Below are positions 53,651 to 64,000 of a DNA stretch of 64,000 nt, in pieces. Each line of letters opens with the position of its first letter. The first letter of the stretch is position 1. The notes under the pieces are model-generated. The model did not search any database. It worked only from the letters and a program-made list of their open reading frames with translations, and was not told the origin of the DNA. The stretch comes from Bufo bufo (taxonomy: Eukaryota; Chordata; Amphibia; Anura; Bufonidae): the NCBI RefSeq assembly GCF_905171765.1, contig NC_053390.1, positions 330,310,294-330,374,293 on the forward strand, in the 5' to 3' direction. The translations under genes were made by a program, and so were the position numbers.

Positions 53651-54600
53651 TCACCTAAAGAATTATTGGGAACACCATACTAATACGGTGTTGGACCCCC
53701 TTTTGCCTTCAGAACTGCCTTAATTCTACGTGGCATTGATTCAACAAGGTGCTGATAGCATTCTTTAGAAATGTTGGCCCATATTGATAGGATAGCATCT
53801 TGCAGTTGATGGAGATTTGAGGGATGCACATCCAGGGCACGAAGCTCCCGTTCCACCACATCCCAAAGATGCTCTATTGGGTTGAGATCTGGTGACTGTG
53901 GGGGCCATTTTAGTACTGTGAACTCATTGTCATGTTCAAGAAACCAATTTGAAATGATTCGAGCTTTGTGATATGGTGCATTATCCTGCTGGAAGTAGCC
54001 ATCAGAGGATGGATACATGTTCTCATTCTGTTTACGCCAAATTCGGACTCTACCATTTGAATGTCTCAACAGAAATCGAGACTCATCAGACCAGGCAACA
54101 TTTTTCCAGTCTTCAACAGTCCAATTTTGGTGAGCTCGTGCAAATTCTAGCCTCTTTTTCCTATTTGTAGTGGAGATGAGTGGTACCCGGTGGGGTCTTC
54201 TGCTGTTGTAGCCCATCCGCCTCAAGGTTGTGCGTGTTGTGGCTTCACAAATGCTTTGCTGCATACCTCGGTTGTAACGAGTGGTTATTTCAGTCAACGT
54301 TGCTCTTCTATCAGCTTGAATCAGTCGGCCCATTCTCCTCTGACCTCTAGCATCCACAAGGCATTTTTGCCCACAGGACTGCCGCATACTGGATGTTTTT
54401 CCCTTTTCACACCATTCTTTGTAAACCCTAGAAATGGTTGTGCGTGAAAATCCCAGTGACTGAGCAGATTGTGAAATACTCAGACCGCCCCATCTGGCAC
54501 CAACAACCATGCCACGCTCAAAATTGATTAAATCACCTTTCTTTCCCATTCTGACATTCAGTTTGGAGTTCAGGAGATTGTCTTAACCAGTTCAGGGTGT
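53645..54600 (-). mobile_element. Tc1-like element, one end intact, other end lost, internal deletion
   Basis: The left terminal repeat CACTCACCTAAAGAATTATT abuts a TA microsatellite (53606-53644). Transposase occupies 53680-54549 on the minus strand. The right terminal repeat is missing: similarity ends near 54600 in other repeats. Confidence 0.85.
53680..54549 (-). pseudogene. Tc1-like transposase, open frame with in-frame internal deletion
   Basis: The 289-codon frame starts MGKKGDLINFERGMVVGARW (helix-turn-helix), continues through DWKNVAWSDESRFLL (first catalytic Asp), and then jumps from RIWRKQNENMYPSS directly to DGYFQQDNAPYHKARI (second Asp). [15 protein letters not shown] holds the catalytic Glu. 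Full-length relatives are about 340 residues and have a GGGGVMVWG block at the jump, so about 50 residues are missing (recalled family comparison). The frame is otherwise unbroken. Confidence 0.88.
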
Positions 54601-54639
54601 GGCTTATCTGGACCTAGAAGTAAATTTTTAACTTCATTT

Positions 54640-54960
54640 TTTCAATCTCAGTCGGCTGAGGGGCGGGAGGGGGCATGGTCTAACCATATTGGGGGCGTGT
54701 CCTTTTGAACAGCTCACTCTAAGACAGCAGCACTGTGCTGTCTAAGTGTAAGCTGCAGGGAGAAAGTCATCCTCCCTCCCACCCCTGCAGATGACAGAAG
54801 TTGATTTTAGCCTTAATTTTTTTCAATCCCCGTCGGCTCAGGAGGTGGCATGGCCTAACCAGATAAGGGGCATGGCTTAGCGGGACCTGGGGGCGGGGTT
54901 CTAAGTCTTTTGAGGGTGGATGCATTGTGGCAGGGGGCGTGTCTGGGCTCCTTCCTGCAA
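54640..54960. repeat. Two diverged direct copies, about 195 bp each
   Basis: CAATCTCAGTCGGCTGAG (about 54646) and CAATCCCCGTCGGCTCAG (about 54824) each precede GGCATGG(T/C)CTAACCA and GG(A)CCT words. Class unknown. Confidence 0.55.
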
Positions 54961-55124
54961 GAGTGACTCCCATCTGGGCACCTTACTGGCTCATTTGCAT
55001 ACCAAATAAACTGGATTTTCAAAAACATCTATTGTTGGAACAAAGGCACATCTTGAAATAAGGTACTAAGTGCTATTAGGCCATGTCTTTACTGCAATAG
55101 CGATTATCCTGGTAACAGATTTCC

Positions 55125-57707
55125 TTAACCCCTTTGTGACACAGCCTTATTTCACCTTAAGGACCAGGTCATTTTTTGCTAATCTGACCAGTGTCACTTT
55201 AAGTGGTGATAACTTTAAAACACCTTGACTTATCCAGGCCATTCTGAGATTGTTTTTTCCTCACATATTGTACTTCATGACACTGGTAAAATTAAGTTAA
55301 AAAAATTCATTTTTATTCATAGAAAAATACCAAATTTACCAAAAATTTGTAAAAAAAATTGCAAATTTCCAAGTTTCAATTTCTCTACTTCTATAATACA
55401 TAGTAATACCTACAAAAATAGTTATTACTTTACATTCCCCATATGTCTACTTCATGTTTGGATCAATTTGGGAATGATATTTTATTTCTGGGGGATGTTA
55501 CAAGGCTTTGAAGTTTAGAAGCAAATTTTCAAAAACTCACTTTTTAGGGACCAGTTCAAGTCTGAAGTCACTTTGTGAGGCTTACATAATAGAAACCACC
55601 CAAAAATTACCCCATTCTAGAAACTACATCCCTCAAGGTATTCAAAACTGATTTTAACTCTTGTGTTCCACAAGAGTTAATGGCAAATGGTGATAACATT
55701 TCAGAATTTAGATTTTTTGGCAAATTTTCCATTTTAATCCATTTTTTCCAGAAACAAATCAAGGGTTAACAGCCAAACAAAATGCTATATTTATTGCCCC
55801 GATTCTTTAGTTTGCAGAAACACCCCATATGTGGCCGTAAACTACTGTACGGGCACACAGTAGGGCGTAGAGGGAAAGGTGCGCCGTATGGTTTTTGGAA
55901 GGCAGATTTTGCTGGACTGTTTTTTTTTACACCATGTCCCATTTGAAGCCCCCCTGATGCACCCCTAGAGTAGAAACTCCATAAAAGTGACCCCATCTAA
56001 GAAACTACACCCCTCAAGGTATTCAAAACTGATTTTAGAAACTTTGTTAACCCTTTAGGTGTTCCACAAGAGTTAATGGAAAATAGGAGATACAATTGAA
56101 AATTTTCACTTTTTTGGCAGATTTTCCATTTTAATAATTTTTTTCCAGTTACAAAGCAAGGGTTAACAGCCAAACAAAACTCAATATTTATGGCTCTGAT
56201 TCTGTAGTTTACAGAAACACCCCATATGTGGTCGTAAACCGCTGTACGGGCACACAGCAGGGTGCAGAAGGAAAGGAATGCCATACGATTTTGGAAGGCA
56301 GATTTTGCTGGATCGTTTTTTTTGACACAATGTCCCATTTGAAGCCCCCCTGATGCACCCCTAGAGTAGAAACTCCAAAAAAGTGACCCCATTTTAGAAA
56401 CTACGAGATAGGGTGGCAGTATTGTTGATACTAGTTTAGGGTGCATATGATTTTTGGTTGCTCTATATTACACTTTTTATGAGGCAAGGTAACAAGAAAT
56501 AGCTGTTTTGGCACCGTTTTTATTTTTTATTATTTTCAACATTCATCTGACAGGTTAGATCATGTAATATTTTTACAGAGCAGGTTGTCACGGACGCGGC
56601 GATACCTAATATGTATACTATTTTTTATTTATGTAGGTTTTACACAATGATTTCATTTTTGAAACAACAAAAATCATGTTTTAGTGTCTCCATAGTCTGA
56701 GAGCCATAGTTTTTACAGTTTTGGGCAAATATCTTGGGTAGGGTATGATTTTTGCGGGATGAGATGACGGTTTGATTGGCTCTATTTTGGGGTGCGTATG
56801 ACTTTTTGATCGCTTGCTATTACACTTTTTGTGATGTAAGGTGACGAAAAATAGCTTTTTTTACACTTTTTTTTTTTTTAACGGTATTCACCTGAGGGGG
56901 TTAGGTCATGTGATATTTTAATAGAGCAGGTTATTACGGACGCGGGGATACCTAATATGTATACTTTTTTTATTTATGTAAGTTTTACACAATTATTTCA
57001 TTTTTGAAACAAAAACAAAAAACTCATGTTCAGGTAAAGTAACATGACCGTTTTTTGAAGATACAGTGGGTCTGATGTCTGTATAATACAGTAGAGTACA
57101 CTATATAGTGTACTGTACTGTATTTTCACTTTCCAAAGTCTGATTAGACTTCTGCCTTTAGCAGATGTCTAATCAGCACCATGGACAGCCTCTGATCAGT
57201 ACCATGGACAGCCGGACGCCTGTGAAGGCGTCCGGTTGCCATGGTACCCATCACTCGCTGCCACAGCAGAGCAGTGGGTGATGGGGAGGGAGGGGGGCCC
57301 CCTCCCTCTCCCATCGGGGGCTGAAAAAGCACAGCATGGAAGGGGTTACAGCGGCATGGAAGGGGTTAAACGCATGGCATCTGTGCCAGCACAGATGTCA
57401 GGCGTTTCGAGCAGAGTGTCAGCAATGGCATATAACAAAGAGGGCAGCAGGGGGGGGGGTTAAACATTAAAATAAAGCTTATTTGAAGTTTCTGATCCCC
57501 GAAACCGCAGCAAACCGCAGGTCTGAATTGACCTGCGGTTTGCTGCAATCGCCAACATGGGGGGTCACAGGGGGTCTAGCCAAGGTGCCTGCTCAATGAT
57601 TTGAGAAGGCACCGGGTTCCAATCACCGTCCGCCGGTGATCGGAACCATACATGACGTACCAGGACAACATGACGTACCAGTACGTCATGTGCCCTGAAG
57701 AGGTTAA
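55125..57707. mobile_element. 2.6-kb TTAACCCC-ended element, inverted copy of the 44022-48095 family
   Basis: It starts TTAACCCCTTTGTGACACAG and ends CCCTGAAGAGGTTAA. The unit with ACGGACGCGGSGATACCTAA occurs twice (about 56588 and 56937), against four in the longer copy. The GGGTTAACAGCCAAACAAAA unit occurs twice in direct order (about 55763 and 56160). No coding capacity. Confidence 0.62.
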
Positions 57708-57714
57708 AGCTCTC

Positions 57715-57965
57715 CTACAGCAGTGAAGAAAAATGGCTGAGTAAAACTGGGTATGTGGAGGCTGGAGGACCTGCGAGCTTCTATTGCCTTATAATGGTCA
57801 TGTGACCAAGCTTCATTTGGCTAATGCATTTTTTGGAAATATCTCAGGAACGATATGTCCTAGAGAGCTGAGACCTGATCTAAAACCTTCCCGGACACCT
57901 GATGTACCTGTGTGCCAAATTTCGTAATTGTAAATGCGACGGTGTTGATTCCTTTAGCGGACATA
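57715..57965 (-). repeat. Dispersed repeat, inverted copy of 18361-18670
   Basis: CAGCAGTGAAGAAAAATGG, GAAATATCTCAGGAACGATA and ACCTGTGTGCCAAATTTCGT are the complements of the 18361 copy in reverse order. It is followed by CA and TA microsatellites (57968-58040). Confidence 0.6.
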
Positions 57966-57967
57966 CA

Positions 57968-58000
57968 ATACACACACACACACACACATACACTCAGCTT

Positions 58001-58040
<40 letters not shown>
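57968..58040. repeat. CA and TA microsatellites
   Basis: A CACACA run followed by a TA run of about 15 units. Confidence 0.88.
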
Positions 58041-58050
<10 letters not shown>

Positions 58051-58258
58051 TAATTGACAAAAGAAATAACACAAGCGTACAAAATAAGGATATCAAAAAT
58101 AATAATTGTCCAAACAAAATGAAGTAATTACAAAGAAAAAAACAGACCCCTAAAGACATCAGATTTTAATTAACTCAATTCCTAAAATACAGACCTACAG
58201 ATAAAGGTCACCCAGGGGGCAAACCGAGTGCTCAATTAATGAAACCAGGTACAGTATA

Positions 58259-59871
58259 CAGTTGCAAGAAAAAGTATGTGAACCCTTAGGAATTATATAG
58301 ATTTCTGCACAAATTGGTCATAAAATGTGATCTGATCTTCATCTAAGTCACAACAATAGACAATCACAGTCTGCTTAAACTAATACACAAAGAATTAAAT
58401 GTTACCATGTTTTTATTGAACACACCATGTAAACATTCACAGTGCAGGTGGAAAAAGTATGTGAACCCTTGGATTTAATAACTAGTTGAACCTTTTTTGG
58501 CAGCAATAACTTCAACCAAACGTTTCCTGTAGTTGCGGATCAGAAGTGCACAACGGTCAGGAGTAATTCTTGACCTTTCCTCTTTACAGAACTGTTTCAG
58601 TTAAGCAATATTCTTGGGATGTCTGGTGTGAATCGCTTTCTTAAGGTCATGCCACAGCATCTCAATCGGGTTGAGGTCAGGACTCTGACTGGGCCACTCC
58701 AGAAGGCGTATTTTCTTCTGCTTAAGCCATTCTGTTGTTGATTTACTTCTATGCTTTGGGTCGTTGTCCTGTTGCAACACTCATCTTCTGTTTAGCTTCA
58801 GCTGGTGGACAGATGGCCTTAAGTTCTCCTGCTAAATGTCTTGATAAACTTGGGAATTCATTTTTCCTTCGATGATAGCAATCCGTGCAGGCCCTGACGC
58901 AGCAAAGCGGCCCCAAACCATGATGCCCCCACCACCATACTTCACAGTTGGGATGAGGTTTTGATGTTGGTGTGCTGTGCCTCTTTTTCTCCACACATAG
59001 TGTTGTGTGTTTCTTCCAAACAACTCAACTTTGGTTTCATCTGTCCACAGAATATTTTGCCAGTACTGCTGTGGAACATCCAGGTGCTCTTGTGCAAACT
59101 GTAAACGTGCAGCAATGTTTTCTTTGGCAGTGGTTTCCTCTGTGGTATCCTCCTATGAAACTCATTCTTGTTTAGTGTTTTATGTATCGTAGATTCGCTA
59201 ACAGTGATGTTAGCATTTGCCTGAGACATTTGTAAGTCTTTTGCTGACACTCTAGGATTCTTCTTCACCTCATTGAGCAGTCTGTGCTGTGCTCTTGCAG
59301 TCATCTTTACAGGACCGCCACTCCTAGGGAGAGTAGCAGCAGTGCTGAACTTTCTCCATTTATAGACAATTTGTCTTACCGTGGACTGATGAACAGCAAG
59401 GCTTTTGGAGATACTTTTATAACCCTTTCCAGCTTTATGCAAGTCAACAATTCTTAATCGTAGGTCTTCTGAGAGCTCTTTTGTGCGAGGCATCATTCAC
59501 ATCAGGCAATGCTTCTTGTGAAAGCAAACCCAGAACTGGTGTGTGTTTTTTATAGGGCAGGGCAGCTGTAACCAACACCTCCAATCTCATCTCATTGATT
59601 GGACTCCAGTTGGCTGACACCTCACTCCAATTAGCTCTTGGAGATGTCATTAGTCTAGGGGTTCACCTACTTTTTCCACCTGCACTGTGAATGTTTACAT
59701 GGTGTGTTCAATAAAAACATGGTAACATTTAATTCTTTGTGTGTTGTTAGTTTAAGCAGACTGTGATTGTCTATTGTTGTGACTTAGATGAAGATCAGAT
59801 CGCATTTTATGACCAATTTGTGCAGAAATCCATATAATTCCAAAGGGTTCACATACTTTTTCTTGCAACTG
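58259..59871 (-). mobile_element. Tc1-like transposon, left arm, long IR/DR ends
   Basis: CAGTTGCAAGAAAAAGTATG and its complement are at the two ends, flanked by TA (58257-58258 and 59872-59873). Inverted repeats of about 220 bp each contain two direct copies of AAAAAGTATGTGAACCCTT (outer and inner), the IR/DR layout of the Sleeping Beauty/Frog Prince group. Length 1613 bp. Confidence 0.93.
58475..59496 (-). pseudogene. Tc1-like transposase, frameshifted (left arm)
   Basis: It starts [20 protein letters not shown] with a paired helix-turn-helix domain ([15 protein letters not shown]). The frame shifts after about 125 codons and again further on. Recognisable pieces are LFGRNTQHYVWRKRG, GGGGIMVWGRFAASG, and the [11 protein letters not shown] end with the catalytic Glu codon intact (58661-58663). 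It is inactive through frameshifts and a stop in YQDI*QENL. Confidence 0.88.
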
Positions 59872-60240
59872 TATATCAAATATCACTAGATACCAAATAT
59901 CACAGAATACCCAAAATTTCTACCAAAACAAAACAAAACATGAAGTAAAGGACAATGGCAAAGAGGCGGGCCGGGGGGAGGTGGTTGGGTCTCTCCCTAC
60001 ACCGACCCTACTGTAGCCTCAGCCCAGAGACAACCCCTGATTGTGGGATTTCTCTGTCCTCGTGCCTAGACCTGATGAGCCCTAATCGTCCCTACCACGT
60101 GGGACCTAAAAAACATGTGTTTTAGGTCCCATGTGGTAGGGACGGTTAGGGCTCATCAGGCCTAGGCACGAGGATGGTGAAATCCCACCATTAGGGGTTG
60201 TCTCCGAGCTGAGGCTACAGTAGGGTCGGTGTAGGGAGAG

Positions 60241-60292
60241 AAGACCCAACACCCCCCCCCCCCCCCCACACACACACACACACACACACACC
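60241..60292. repeat. Poly-C and CA microsatellite, present in one arm only
   Basis: A C run followed by a CA run interrupts the right inner arm where the left arm has GGGGGGAGGTGG. It expanded after the duplication. Confidence 0.8.
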
Positions 60293-60391
60293 TCTTTGCC
60301 TCTTGGCCATTGTCCCTTACTTCATGTCTTGTTTTGTTTTGGTAAAAATTTTTGGTATTCAGTGATATTTGGTATCTAGTGATATTTGATA

Positions 60392-62001
60392 CAGTTGCAA
60401 GAAAAAATATATGAACCCTTTGGAATGATATGGATTTATACACAAATTGGTCATAAAATGTGATCTGATCTTCATCACAGTCACAACAATAGACAATCAC
60501 AGTTTGCTTAAACTAATAACACACAAATAATTAAATGTTACCATGTTTTTATTGAACACACCATGTAAACATTCACAGTGTAGGTGGAAAAAGTATGTGA
60601 ACCCCTAAACTAATGACATCTCCAAGAGCTAATTGGAGTGAGGTGTCAGCCAACTGGAGTCCAATCAATGAGAAGAGATTGGAGGTGTTGGTTACAGCTG
60701 CCCTTCCCTAAAAAAAACACACACCAGTTCTGGGTTTGCTTTTCACAAGAAGCATTGCCTGATGTGAATGATGCCTCACACAAAGCTCTCAGAAGACCTA
60801 CGATTAAGAATTGTTGACTTGCATAAAGCTGGAAAGGGTTATAAAAGTATCTCCAAAATCCTTGCTGTTCATCAGTCCACGGTAAGACAAATTGTCTATA
60901 AATGGAGAAAGTTCAGCACTGCTGCTACTCTCCCTAGGAGTGGCCGTCCTGTAAAGATGACTGCAAGAGCACAGCGCAGACTGCTCAATGAGGGGAAGAA
61001 GAATCCTAGTGTGTCAACTAAAGACTTACAAAAGTCTCTGGCATATACTAACATCCCTGTTAGCGAATCTACGATACGTAAAACACTAAACAAGAATAGA
61101 TTTCATGGGAGGATATCACAGAGGAAGCCACTGCTGTCCAAAAAAAAACATTGCTGCACGTTTACAGTTTGCACAAGAGCACCTGGATGTTCCACAGCAG
61201 TACTAGCAAAATATTCTGTGGACAGATGAAACCAAAGTTGAGTTGTTTGGAAGAAACACACAACACTATGTGTGGAGAAAAAGAGGCACAGCACACCAAC
61301 ATCAAAACCTCACCCCAACTGTGAAGTATGGTGGTGGGGACATCATGGTTTGGGGCTGCTTTGTTGCGTCAGGGCCTGGACGAATTGCTATCATCGAAGG
61401 AAAAATGAATTCCTAAGTTTATCAAGACATTTAGCAGGATAACTTAAGGCCATCTGTCCACCAGCTGAAGCTCAAAAAAAGATGTGTTGCAACAAGACAA
61501 CGACCCAAAGCATAGCAGTAAATCAACAACAGAATGGCTTAAACAGAAGAAAATATGCCTTCTGGAGTGGCCCAGTCAGAGTCCTGACCTCAACCCGATT
61601 AAGATGCTGTGGCATGACCTCAAGAATGCAATTCACACCAGACATCCCAAGAATATTGCTGAACTGAAACAGTTCTGTAAAGAGGAATGGTCAAGAATTA
61701 CTCCTGACCGTTGTGCACGTCTGATCCGCAACTACAGGAAACGTTTGGTTGAAGTTATTGCTGCCAAAGGAGGTTCAACCAGTTATTAAATCCAATGGTT
61801 CACATACTTTTTCAACCTGAACTGTGAATGTTTACATGGTGTGTTCAATAAAAACATGGTAACATTTAATTCTTTGTGTGTTATTAGTTTAAGCGGACTG
61901 TGATTGTCTATTGTTGTGACTTAGATGAAGATCAGATCACATTTTATGACCAATTTGTGCAGAAATTCATATCATTCCAAAGGGTTCACATACTTTTTCT
62001 G
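60392..62001 (+). mobile_element. Tc1-like transposon, right arm
   Basis: The left end CAGTTGCAAGAAAAAATATA follows TA (60390-60391). The right end reads ACTTTTTC|TG before TA (62002-62003), missing the TTGCAAC bases of a complete end. Same family as 58259-59871, opposite strand. Confidence 0.92.
60768..61789 (+). pseudogene. Tc1-like transposase, frameshifted, catalytic Glu replaced (right arm)
   Basis: It opens [20 protein letters not shown]; the first frame is open to 61229 (153 codons). The last frame (61484-61789) reads [20 protein letters not shown] to EVIAAKGGSTSY. In it the DDE glutamate motif reads NPIKMLW: codon AAG at 61601-61603. Between these are at least two frame changes. Confidence 0.88.
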
Positions 62002-62074
62002 TACTTGGTTTGATTAATTGGGCACTCGGTTTGTCCCCTGGGTGACCTTTATCTGTACATCTGTATTTTAGGAA

Positions 62075-62615
62075 AATAAATAACACGCACAGAAATGTCA
62101 GACTGCTGCAAAACTCTGCATGTTGATATACTATATAAATTACAGGTGTGGTCTGGTTCCACACTGGGTCTTTCCACAAGAGGATGTAAAAGTGCCAGAC
62201 ATGCCTATATGACGCACTCAAAGGCATTTTGCCCATTTGACAGACTTTTAGAAGGGGAGCATCATTGGCCCGAGAGAAGCAGGATGGTCACTTTGATAAA
62301 TAGCCCACTATCTAGGCAGTTCTGACCTAGCTGTAAGCAGTGGTTACATGAGGGCACACACACACAGTGAACAGGCTCTGGATGGCCCAGTCAGACCACT
62401 AGTAGAAAGGATCATTTGATCCACCATCAAGCCTAAGCAGCGCCCATAGTTTAGGTGTCCACCACCCAGACATAGGTGGCACCTTCATTACAGAACCCTG
62501 TCTCTGTCCTGACCATTTCAAGACACTTAACAAAAGGAAATTTGGTGTCTCAGCGCCCATTACCTGTCATGCCATTGACAGCCAGCAACTGCCACCTTCA
62601 TTTGCAGTGGTGTCC
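62075..62615. other. Intergenic, no feature recognised
   Basis: No paired ends, tandem repeats or family-like frames. Confidence 0.45.
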
Positions 62616-62617
62616 TT

Positions 62618-63038
62618 AGGCCCCTTTCACACGAGCGTGACGGATTGGCTCCGGATGCGTTAAGTCAAACTCGCACCATTTTGCAAGCAAATTCAGTCAG
62701 TTTTGTCTGCAATTGCGTTCAGTTTTTTCCGTGCGACTGCAATGTGTTTTGATGCCTTTTTCACGCGGGTGATAAAAAACTGAAGGTTTACAAACAACAT
62801 CTCTTAGCAACCATCAGTGAAAAACGCATTGCATCCGCAGTTGCTTCCGGATGCAATTCGTTTTTCACTGAAGCCCTATTTACTTCTATGGGGGCAGGGC
62901 TGCATGAAAAATGCAGAATATATAACATGCGTGAAAAAAGTCTCATGTACACAGACCCATTGAAATGAATGGGTCAGAATTCAGTGTGGGTGCTATGCGT
63001 TCACCCACGCGGAAAACTCGCTTGTGTGAAAGAGGCCT
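62618..63038. mobile_element. MITE with GGCCCCTTTCACACGAGCG ends
   Basis: AGGCCCCTTTCACACGAGCG and CGCTTGTGTGAAAGAGGCCT are inverted. The interior (GCATTGCATCCGCAGTTGC, CATTGAAATGAATGGGTCAG) is related to the MITE at 39943-40937. Confidence 0.7.
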
Positions 63039-63062
63039 TAACTGGACGGAACCGTATCATCT

Positions 63063-63518
63063 TTAAAGGGGTTGTCTTGGTTCAGAGCTGAACCCGGACA
63101 TACCTTTATTATCACCCCGGCAGCCCCTCTGACAGGAGCATCGGAGCATCGCGCAGGGCAAAGGCATTTTTGGGAGATCCGGTGACGAACCGGGGCTCTC
63201 CATGGGGCTGCCAGGAAGCCCGGTGACGTCACCGGCACTGATGGGCGGGATTTTGCGCTGCCCTAGCCAGTAAAATGGCTAGGGCAGCACCAAAGCCCGC
63301 CCATCAGAGCCAGTGACATCACTGAACACACTGCCGGGCGGAAGTTCCACCTGGCAGTGTGTTATTGTAAATAAAAGATCGCTTGCCCTGGGCGATTTAG
63401 CGCAGGACAAGGGAGCGCATCGGAGCATGAGATGCTCCGATGCTAGCCTCAGGGGGGCTGCCAGGGTGAAAATAAGGGTATGTCCGGGTTCAGCTCTGAA
63501 CCCGGACAACCCCTCTAA
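63063..63518. mobile_element. TTAA-type palindromic MITE (T2/Kolobok-like)
   Basis: TTAAAGGGGTTGTCTTGG and CCCGGACAACCCCTCTAA are inverted (the right TTAA has decayed). TTCAGAGCTGAACCCGGACA and its complement extend the arms. Related to 15302-15837 by GGCGGAAG...CTGGCAGTG-type core words. Confidence 0.68.
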
Positions 63519-63614
63519 CTATGAATCCAGGTTCAGTATGGTATTGAGTGACAGTGCGGTTCAAGCATTAAGGCCTCATGGTGAGCGCTTCAATATTGCC
63601 TTTGCTGTAGAATA

Positions 63615-64000
63615 ATTGCCCTAACTTTTGGTGTGATCATCTGGGAAACCATTGCATACGACAGTCAGTTACCCCTAGTAGTGATAAGGGTAACAATAAC
63701 ATCTCGGAGATGTGTGCAGGACATTTTGCATCCACATGTGTTGCCTCTTATAGCAGGGCTTCCCACTGGCATTTTTCAGTAGGATAATGCTCATCCTCCG
63801 CAGCCAGGGTTTCTCAGGAATGTCCCTTCCAATTTGCAACACTTTCTTGGCCTGCCCAGTCCAGTCACTATATATATCACCAATTGAGCATTTATTGGTC
63901 CAGCTTCAGCAACATACGAGCATGCAGGATCTGCAGGCCCAACTACAACATCTGTGGGCAAATGTGCCACAGAATACCATATGGAACCATATCATCCTGT
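63615..64000 (+). pseudogene. Tc1-like transposase relic, cut by the window edge
   Basis: In one frame: FGVIIWETIAYDSQLPLVVI, then TGIFQ*DNAHPPQPGFLRNV (the FQQDNA motif with a stop at the second Gln), then in a shifted frame LACPVQSLYISPIEHLLVQL (the SPDLSPIEHVW motif). A decayed Tc1 catalytic domain. Confidence 0.75.

Larger units (their letters stand above)
58180..62073. repeat. 3.9-kb inverted duplication with a Tc1 element in each arm
   Basis: The left outer flank (58180-58254: CCTAAAATACAG, AAGGTCACCCAGGGGGCAAA, CAATTAATGAAACCAGGTAC) is the complement of the right flank (61999-62073). Each arm then has a Tc1 copy and a 240-bp inner segment. The arms meet at about 60116 in GGGACCTAAAA/TTTTAGGTCCC. 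Similarity stops sharply outside 58180 and 62073. Confidence 0.9.

Overview
The window is vertebrate nuclear DNA, most likely from a frog or toad (anuran amphibian). One real protein-coding gene is visible, split into short exons by large introns full of transposons. The mobile-element mix points to an amphibian: Tc1-like elements with long terminal repeats, Neptune-type Penelope retroelements, many short TTAA-flanked palindromic elements, and long elements with TTAACCCC ends. The species cannot be named from the sequence.

Gene. Twelve exons on the + strand (271-384 to 50166-50301) join in frame to 473 codons plus a stop. All introns are GT-AG. The product is the C-terminal two thirds of a concentrative nucleoside transporter, best matching CNT3 (SLC28A3). 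Using human numbering from memory, the segment starts at about residue 224 and runs without a gap past residue 561. This places the two substrate-selectivity pairs, both conserved transport glutamates and the CNT3 pore cysteine exactly where expected. The N-terminal exons and promoter lie upstream of base 1. A poly(A) signal follows the stop by 80 bases.

Introns. Intron 1 (385-11963) holds C-rich tandem repeats, a retro-insert with a 17-bp target duplication and three 242-bp monomers, several MITEs (short non-autonomous DNA elements) and a 26-bp satellite that switches strand. Intron 2 holds a 5'-truncated Penelope element. Introns 3 and 4 hold TTAA-flanked MITEs and a 31-bp minisatellite. 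Intron 5 (19908-29142) holds a Tc1 fossil and a 5-kb composite element with three internal tandem arrays, set in a TA microsatellite. Intron 8 holds a Tc1 element inside a MITE. Intron 10 (37564-48278) is almost wholly nested transposons.

Downstream of 50301 no further gene was found. The region holds a MITE touching the poly(A) signal, a hAT-type MITE, a deleted Tc1 copy, a 2.6-kb TTAACCCC-ended element, and a 3.9-kb inverted duplication whose arms each carry a Tc1 copy at the same site. Another Tc1 relic runs off the right edge. No RNA genes, CRISPR arrays or bacterial features were seen. The best leads for undescribed biology are the composite element at 23329-28374, the hairpin-ended inserts at 44525-44733 and about 11339-11515, the monomer insert at 5290-6248, and the Tc1-bearing palindrome at 58180-62073.
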